This document shows, one piece after another, positions 6,484-7,942 of a stretch of DNA of 7,942 bases. The notes below the pieces were generated by a model. The model ran no database searches and was not told the origin of the DNA. It worked only from the letters and a program-made list of their open reading frames with translations. Made by a program: the position numbers and the translations under genes. Every line of letters starts with the position of its first letter. Position 1 is the stretch's first letter. Origin of the DNA: Bacteroidota bacterium (GTDB taxonomy: Bacteria; Bacteroidota; Bacteroidia; B-17B0; Aurantibacillaceae); NCBI GenBank assembly GCA_947474485.1, contig CANJJP010000061.1, positions 1 through 7,942 of the forward strand. Reading direction: 5' to 3'.

Positions 6484-7942
6484 ATGAAGAACAATTTTTT
6501 CTGTATTTTATTTGCATGTATTATTTTTTCAAATAATAACTTTGCTCAACAAGATTCAGCTTTAGTTAAAAAGGATTCCTTAGATTATTATGATATGTCT
6601 TTGGATCAATTAATGAATTTAAAATCACATGGATTGCCTAGCGAATTAGAGGCATTTGTTAATTCCTTAATTGCAGTAGCATCCAAAAAACCTATTAATT
6701 TGCGAGAATCTCCAAGTGTTACAACTCTTATTACAAAAGAGGAAATAAGTAAATCTGGTGCACGCGATTTAATTGATGTATTGCGTCTCGTTCCTGGTAT
6801 TGATTTTGGTGTAGATATTGAAGGAGTTATTGGTATTGGTATGAGAGGTAATTGGGCCAATGAAGGAAAGGTTTTGGTTTTATTAGATGGTCAAGAGATG
6901 AATGAAATTATTTCTGCAGGAAACATGTTTGGAAATCACTACCCTATTGAGCAAATAAAAAAAATTGAAGTGATTCGAGGTCCTGGTTCTGCAATTTACG
7001 GAGGTTATGCCGAGTATGGAGTTGTGAATATTATTACAAACCAAGCAGAAGATATTAATGGCGTTTGTGTATCTGGAACTTATGGCCAAATGGAAAAAGA
7101 TTATGGACGAAGAAATTTAAATTTGTCCGTTGGTAAAAAAATAAAGGATTTTTCTTTCAGTTTATCGGGTTTAGTTGGTCAAGGACAAAGAAGCGATCAA
7201 ACGTACACCGATTATTCTGACTCAAGCTACTCCATGAAGGGTAATTCAAATTTAAATCCTAACTATGTTAATTTAGCATTGGGGTATAAAGGCTTAAGTT
7301 TTAGAGCTATCGGTGATTTTTACCAAACCACTCAACGAGATGGTTATGGTTCTGTAATTAATCAAGGCGCAGTAAATGAAAGTTTTAATTCCATTTTCTC
7401 GGAACTTAAATATGTATTTAAAGTAAATGATAAATTTACAATAACACCAAAAATCAATTATAAAAATCAAACCCCATGGAAAACGGGAAGTTATGATTAT
7501 TCTCGGCCGTACAATAAAACGGGCGTCCGTTTTACAGAAAACATCACAGCTTCATACGATGCAAAAAGGTTTATTAACTTAATTTTTGGAGTAGAAAGTT
7601 ATCAGGATAAAGCTACAGATAATACTGATAGTAGTTTCTTTGCGAATAATAAAAAAGAAGTTAACTATTACAATTATTCTGTTTTTACTCAGGGCTTATT
7701 AAAGACACGATTTGTTAATTTTATTGTTGGTGCCAGGTTTGATAAGCATAGCGAGTTTAAGAGCGCCTTTGTTCCACGAATTGGTTTAACAAAGAGATAT
7801 AATAAATTCCATTTTAAAACACTGTATAGTCAAGGATTTCGATCTCCATCAATTGAGAATATAAATTCCGCTGATTCTGCCGGTATTAAACCTGAATTAA
7901 CGACTGTAATAGAGGCCGAACTTGGATATCAAATTACTAGAA
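6484..7942 (+). CDS. TonB-dependent outer-membrane receptor, 3' end beyond window
   Basis: The frame is open from the ATG at 6484 to the right edge (486 residues; such receptors usually have 650-800). Residues 1-21 are a signal peptide ending NFA before QQDS. There is no carboxypeptidase-regulatory-like domain; instead a short linker with YDMSLDQLMNL and IAVASKKP (about 35-70) leads into the plug. The plug (about 74-190) shows ESPSVTTLITKEEI, ARDLIDVLRLVPG (92-105), MRGN (120-123), VLVLLDGQEMNE, IEVIRGPGSAIYGG (161-174) and VVNIIT (180-185). Barrel strands follow, including GARFDKHSEF and the QGFRSPSIEN motif (450-459). The protein should import a scarce substrate across the outer membrane using TonB energy; the substrate cannot be told. 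No SusD partner is visible in the window. Start choice is fixed by the signal peptide. The divergent sensor kinase may sense a related cue. Confidence 0.95.
   Translation, partial: MKNNFFCILFACIIFSNNNFAQQDSALVKKDSLDYYDMSLDQLMNLKSHGLPSELEAFVNSLIAVASKKPINLRESPSVTTLITKEEISKSGARDLIDVLRLVPGIDFGVDIEGVIGIGMRGNWANEGKVLVLLDGQEMNEIISAGNMFGNHYPIEQIKKIEVIRGPGSAIYGGYAEYGVVNIITNQAEDINGVCVSGTYGQMEKDYGRRNLNLSVGKKIKDFSFSLSGLVGQGQRSDQTYTDYSDSSYSMKGNSNLNPNYVNLALGYKGLSFRAIGDFYQTTQRDGYGSVINQGAVNESFNSIFSELKYVFKVNDKFTITPKINYKNQTPWKTGSYDYSRPYNKTGVRFTENITASYDAKRFINLIFGVESYQDKATDNTDSSFFANNKKEVNYYNYSVFTQGLLKTRFVNFIVGARFDKHSEFKSAFVPRIGLTKRYNKFHFKTLYSQGFRSPSIENINSADSAGIKPELTTVIEAELGYQITR

Noticed and set aside
6606..7089. 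Minus-strand ORFs at 6606-6860 and 6883-7089
   Set aside because: Both are opposite the plug-domain coding sequence of the TonB-dependent receptor, which has clear motifs in the plus frame.

Overview
The window is AT-rich and reads as the chromosome of a member of the Bacteroidota. It encodes a protein with a C-terminal type IX secretion (T9SS) sorting domain, a lipoprotein and a TonB-dependent receptor, there are almost no Shine-Dalgarno sequences, and the intergenic DNA holds TAnnTTTG promoter elements of the Bacteroidota sigma type. The genus cannot be told from the sequence.

Left part (1-1825): the window opens with the possible tail of an unrecognised small reading frame (ending at 191). 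A complete lipoprotein of 236 residues follows (314-1024), built from two copies of a roughly 98-residue module, with a likely terminator behind it. Positions 1080-1242 hold nothing I can identify. Positions 1243-1785 are a genomic scar: a decayed IS5-type transposase (frameshift, in-frame stop, large internal deletion, missing C-terminus) whose 3' side runs directly into the out-of-frame end of a different gene, a LamG-like (concanavalin-fold) domain.

Middle part (1826-6365, minus strand): a 739-residue secreted CotH-kinase-family protein with a T9SS type A sorting domain, and a 681-residue membrane-bound sensor histidine kinase of the HisKA_2 class (periplasmic sensor, tandem HAMP-like segments, PAS, HisKA_2, HATPase_c). 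The 274-bp gap between them contains a compact palindromic element of about 133 bp (4173-4305) with nested inverted repeats, which looks like a MITE or REP-type mobile repeat.

Right part (6366-7942): a 118-bp divergent intergenic region separates the kinase from a plus-strand TonB-dependent receptor, which continues past the right edge. Exact TAnnTTTG elements face both ways and a 16-bp palindrome lies next to the kinase start.

Taken together the genes are cell-envelope functions: a surface or periplasmic lipoprotein, a T9SS-exported protein, an environmental sensor kinase and an outer-membrane transporter. Only the kinase/receptor pair has an arrangement suggesting shared control. I see no convincing new multi-gene system; the most notable items are the nested palindromic repeat, the IS/LamG scar and the duplicated-domain lipoprotein.
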